From a virus: 35,801 nucleotides of DNA. The stretch is taken from IMG/VR virus record IMGVR_UViG_3300025108_000178, positions 1 to 35,801 of that record. One strand, written 5' to 3'. The translations under genes and the position numbers were made by a program. This document shows, piece after piece, positions 33,350-35,801 of this stretch. The notes below the pieces were generated by a model. That model did not search any database. It was not told the DNA's origin and saw only the letters and a program-made list of their open reading frames with translations. How positions within the stretch are numbered: the stretch's first letter is position 1; each line of letters begins with the position of its first letter.

Positions 33350-34030
33350 ATGAACTATTATTTCACAGGCATACTGATCGTTTTATTTTGTTTATTAGCA
33401 TTTATGAAACCAGCATATCCAGGTTCAACACAAACTAATACATCAGGATCTAATACTGCTATTGAAGGTGGTTACACATCTAGTGCTACTACAACATACC
33501 AATCTGGGTCTAGTTCTAATAGCACAACAACAAATAATTCTACCTCTAACACAAAATCAGCACCGCCAAGTGCAGGCGCACCATCTTATAATTCTATGAC
33601 ACAAGACGTTTGTGCCGTAGGCGGATCATTAGGTATTCAAACATTTGGTTTGGGTGTTAGTGGTGGTAAACATTTTATAGATAAAAATTGTGAAAGATTA
33701 AAACTAGCAAGAATATTAAATGACTTCGGTATGAAAGTTGCAGCTGTAGCTATACTTTGTCAAGACGAAAGAGTGTTTGAATCTATGATACAAGCAGGTA
33801 CACCTTGTCCTATAGACGGTAAAATTGGTAAAGATGCAAAAGCATTATGGTCTAAGTACGATCATGAAAGACCAGATTATGAAACATATATCAAACGTAT
33901 GAAAGATAGAGCAAAAGCTGACTTAGAAGCACAGAAACAAATGACAAAAGAATTAGAAGCTATGGATAAAGCTACAAAAAACGAACAAATTAAGGATAAA
34001 AAAAAGATAGAATGGAAAGACCCTAGATGA
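33350..34030 (+). CDS. Secreted conserved phage protein with Cys-containing C-terminal domain
   Basis: A 226-residue protein from the ATG at 33350 (GGAGG at 33337-33341). A signal peptide or anchor (MNYYFTGILIVLFCLLAFMK) is followed by a Ser/Thr/Asn-rich linker with 'GGYTSSATTTYQSGSS'. The C-terminal domain 'CAVGGSLGIQTFGLGVSGG' and 'NCERLKLARILNDFGMKVAA' then 'LCQDERVFESMIQAGTPCPI' has four cysteines. The last 50 residues are charged helix. Proteins of this layout are frequent in cyanophages and pelagiphages, and no function is known. It probably acts at the periplasm or on the virion. Confidence 0.75.
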   Translation: MNYYFTGILIVLFCLLAFMKPAYPGSTQTNTSGSNTAIEGGYTSSATTTYQSGSSSNSTTTNNSTSNTKSAPPSAGAPSYNSMTQDVCAVGGSLGIQTFGLGVSGGKHFIDKNCERLKLARILNDFGMKVAAVAILCQDERVFESMIQAGTPCPIDGKIGKDAKALWSKYDHERPDYETYIKRMKDRAKADLEAQKQMTKELEAMDKATKNEQIKDKKKIEWKDPR

Positions 34031-34125
34031 TAGATAGATTTGTATATAAATTTTTTGGAGCGTTGGATAAAATATGCGGAGTCATAGATAAATTATTTAC
34101 ACCTAAAAGACAGAAAAGAAAATGA
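34027..34125 (+). CDS. 32-residue small basic protein
   Basis: The sequence MIDRFVYKFFGALDKICGVI ends DKLFTPKRQKRK. The start overlaps the previous TGA (ATGA) and the stop overlaps the next ATG (ATGA). The exact coupling at both ends is the main argument that it is real. It has an amphipathic helix and a basic tail, so it may bind the membrane face. The function is unknown. Confidence 0.6.
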   Translation: MIDRFVYKFFGALDKICGVIDKLFTPKRQKRK

Positions 34126-34502
34126 GTAAACAACCACTTAACATATCAGAGTCGGCGGCTGTACAGATGCCGATGAAAACCGTAGCCTCATTGATAGTGC
34201 TGGTTGCAATGGGTGTGTTCGCATATACGGAGCTTACTTCGAGGTTAGTATCGTTGGAGACATCACGTGAGTTGTTTGAAAATGATTTACTTAAAAAAAG
34301 TGAACAGGTGCCCGTGGACCAGGAGCAACATTTTTTACTTGAGGATCTTTATAAGAGTGTCGAGAAGATGGAAGAAACTCAAGAGATGAACATGACAAAC
34401 AAAGTTAATATAGAATTTTTAAGAGATCAATTAGATCAAGCATTAAGAGATATTGAAGATTTAAAAGATAAAGTAAGAGCAAACGGTAACGGAGCACACT
34501 AA
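34122..34502 (+). CDS. Membrane-anchored coiled-coil protein
   Basis: A 126-residue protein with a polar N-terminus 'SKQPLNISESAAVQMPMK', one membrane segment (about 20-36, 'VASLIVLVAMGVFAYTE') and then a long charged helix to the end (RDIEDLKDKVRANGNG). The N-terminal 'ISESAAVQMPMKT' stretch is shared by many marine phages. The design of a short anchor and a long coil resembles spanin or holin-partner proteins, so a lysis or envelope role is plausible. No enzyme motif is present. Confidence 0.7.
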   Translation: MSKQPLNISESAAVQMPMKTVASLIVLVAMGVFAYTELTSRLVSLETSRELFENDLLKKSEQVPVDQEQHFLLEDLYKSVEKMEETQEMNMTNKVNIEFLRDQLDQALRDIEDLKDKVRANGNGAH

Positions 34503-34717
34503 TGCCAGAGTTGATCATAGCGCTACTTATGATTGTCAACGGAGAGATCAAGGAGCACAGAATACAAGAATCTATGTCCGACTGCTTGAAAGGGAAGAGG
34601 GTTGCAATGAGATCGAATAAAAATAATAACATTCAGTACCAGTGCATCAAGTCGATGGCCGAGCTCGAGTCGAACATCGATGGTTCAAAATCAATTAAAA
34701 AACTTATATTAAAATGA
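34502..34717 (+). CDS. Small protein with hydrophobic N-terminus
   Basis: A 71-residue protein starting MPELIIALLMIVNGEIKEHR, with a short hydrophobic segment (3-12) and two cysteines (28 and 48). The rest is polar and ends in Lys. The start and stop overlap both neighbours (ATG at the previous stop; ATGA with the next). The hydrophobic segment is too short for a sure membrane helix, so it could be a cleaved leader. The coding DNA is richer in GC (CTCGAG, TCGATG) than its neighbours. The function is unknown. Confidence 0.65.
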   Translation: MPELIIALLMIVNGEIKEHRIQESMSDCLKGKRVAMRSNKNNNIQYQCIKSMAELESNIDGSKSIKKLILK

Positions 34718-35801
34718 AATGGTTAGTTACTTTTTTAGTACTAACTCTAGTTATTCTTGGTGCAAAAGCAGAAGAAGTAACAACAGGTAATTTACTTCCA
34801 AATGCAGGTAATGGTGTAGACTGGGGGTCCACATCAACAGAACAAATTAATCCAGGCAGTTCCGGCACTGTAGAAAATGGTTCAACAATAAATGGATTTG
34901 ATGTAACTTGTCTAGCATCACAAGCTAATTGTGGATATAAGTATAGTGTTGGTGGCGACTTTGAAGTTACAGGCACAGCTACATTATCAGTTGATGACAT
35001 ACTACTAACAAACGATACTAGAACACAAGAGATGTTAGACAATGGTATAACTTTAAATAGTTATATTGATGTTGCAAACTGTGATAGCCAGCCAGGTAAT
35101 TGTGAAGGTAGATCAGGAAATGCAGACTCACACACAGTTACAATAGAATTAAAAGATTCATTAGGTAATACCTTATCTACAACTACACAAACAAGAACAG
35201 AGATAGTAGGGTTTCAAGGAAACTGTAATGGTTATCCATCATCTAAGTCTGGAAGTCAAACTGCAGACTGTGGACAATATAACGATCAAGTGATTTATAA
35301 TAACCATGGATCAAACAAAGTAGATTGGTCTTGGAGTGGTACAGACAACAACACAGGTTCAGGGCAACGAGGTGGCCCTAATTTATTAGGTGCAGCTCTT
35401 ACAATGACTTACGATACTTCTGTATTAGATGATGATATAGTAGATGAGATTGGTGAAGTGTTTGAAGATTTAGAAGACGTATTTGAATATATAGAGTTTG
35501 TAGAAATAGAACAAGTGTTTGAAGAGATGGTTACATTTTTTACTGAGCCACCTGTGCTAGAAGAAATGATGCCAGAAGAGGAATTATCTTTTGAACCTAT
35601 GTTGATGATGGTTGAAGAGATGCCTATGGAAGAAGAAGCTATGGCAGAAGAGATAATGGAAGAAATAGTCATGAAAGAAGAAGAGATGATAGAAGAAGAA
35701 GAGATGATAGAAGAAGAGATGATAGAAGAACAACAAGAAGAAATTATAGAAGAATCAAATGAAGAAGAAATTAAAGAAGAGAAACCTACTAGCGAGACTC
35801 C
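34714..35801 (+). CDS. Secreted protein with long Glu/Met-rich C-terminal region (partial)
   Basis: The frame is open from the ATG at 34714 to the window end, at least 362 residues, with no stop. Residues 1-19 (MKWLVTFLVLTLVILGAKA) form a signal peptide with a likely cut before EE. The following 210 residues are Asn/Thr/Ser/Gly-rich with eight cysteines, a probable disulfide-containing extracellular domain ('NCEGRSGNADSH', then 'GFQGNCNGYPSSKS'). From about residue 239 the protein turns very acidic, with repeated EEEMIE and EEM units. It may act outside the cell or in the periplasm. The C-terminus is missing here. Confidence 0.75.
   Translation, partial: MKWLVTFLVLTLVILGAKAEEVTTGNLLPNAGNGVDWGSTSTEQINPGSSGTVENGSTINGFDVTCLASQANCGYKYSVGGDFEVTGTATLSVDDILLTNDTRTQEMLDNGITLNSYIDVANCDSQPGNCEGRSGNADSHTVTIELKDSLGNTLSTTTQTRTEIVGFQGNCNGYPSSKSGSQTADCGQYNDQVIYNNHGSNKVDWSWSGTDNNTGSGQRGGPNLLGAALTMTYDTSVLDDDIVDEIGEVFEDLEDVFEYIEFVEIEQVFEEMVTFFTEPPVLEEMMPEEELSFEPMLMMVEEMPMEEEAMAEEIMEEIVMKEEEMIEEEEMIEEEMIEEQQEEIIEESNEEEIKEEKPTSET
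35679..35730 (+). repeat. Short in-frame gaagagatgatagaa repeats
   Basis: Three to four imperfect copies encode (E)EEMIE near the end of the window. They are part of the acidic region of the last gene and differ by one GAA codon. Confidence 0.6.

Noticed and set aside
35409-35672. Minus-strand Ser/Ile-rich frame
   Set aside because: It is the complement of the Glu/Met-rich region of the last gene.
1-35801. tRNA genes, integrase or attachment site
   Set aside because: I found no cloverleaf-like sequence, no tyrosine or serine recombinase motifs, and no repeated core with an integrase nearby.

Overview
The window is a stretch of a tailed double-stranded DNA phage genome (Caudoviricetes). It is AT-rich, arginine is written almost only as AGA, and genes are packed with 1-13 base overlaps. 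The protein styles match uncultured marine phages: a Mu gpT-like coat protein, fibres with 'TSTAAELNILDGV' repeats, internal virion proteins with 'GGRxGxQTGG' motifs, and a family A DNA polymerase. A marine AT-rich alphaproteobacterial host such as SAR11 is plausible, but this is an inference from composition and gene style. Short-tailed (podovirus-like) architecture is likely because I see head-tail adaptor-like proteins and a set of very large internal proteins, and no tape-measure, sheath or tail-tube genes. Terminase, portal and any prohead protease presumably lie to the left, and the last gene runs off the right edge.

Layout. Positions 1-12839 (+ strand) carry virion genes: the end of an unknown gene, a conserved pre-capsid protein, a small capsid-associated protein, the major capsid protein, small structural proteins, neck/adaptor proteins, a 1176-residue repetitive fibre with a fibre-tip-like companion, a large tail hub/nozzle candidate and two small structural proteins. 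A hairpin with a T-run at 12879-12900 separates these from 12924-23401, which encodes five large internal or ejection proteins. A one-helix holin-like gene closes the late region.

Positions 23615-25045 hold the only minus-strand gene, an SNF2-family helicase. A 57-base gap with face-to-face promoter-like elements separates it from the replication block at 25103-32091 (+ strand). That block encodes two conserved unknown proteins, a possible single-strand DNA-binding protein, an archaeo-eukaryotic (AEP-type) primase, a UvrD-like helicase, a DUF3310 protein and a family A polymerase with leucine at the E. coli F762 position. I see no DnaB- or T7 gp4-type replicative helicase, no phage RNA polymerase, no integrase, no endolysin and no tRNA.

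Positions 32091-35801 (+ strand) are an accessory run: a SET-domain protein, a conserved unknown, a 33-residue Trp-rich cationic peptide, a 53-residue Cys-rich protein, several small membrane or secreted proteins, and a secreted protein with a long Glu/Met-rich tail. These are the best candidates for host-interaction functions not yet described. The other leads are the convergent/divergent helicase locus and the structured, unusually GC-rich leader of the primase.
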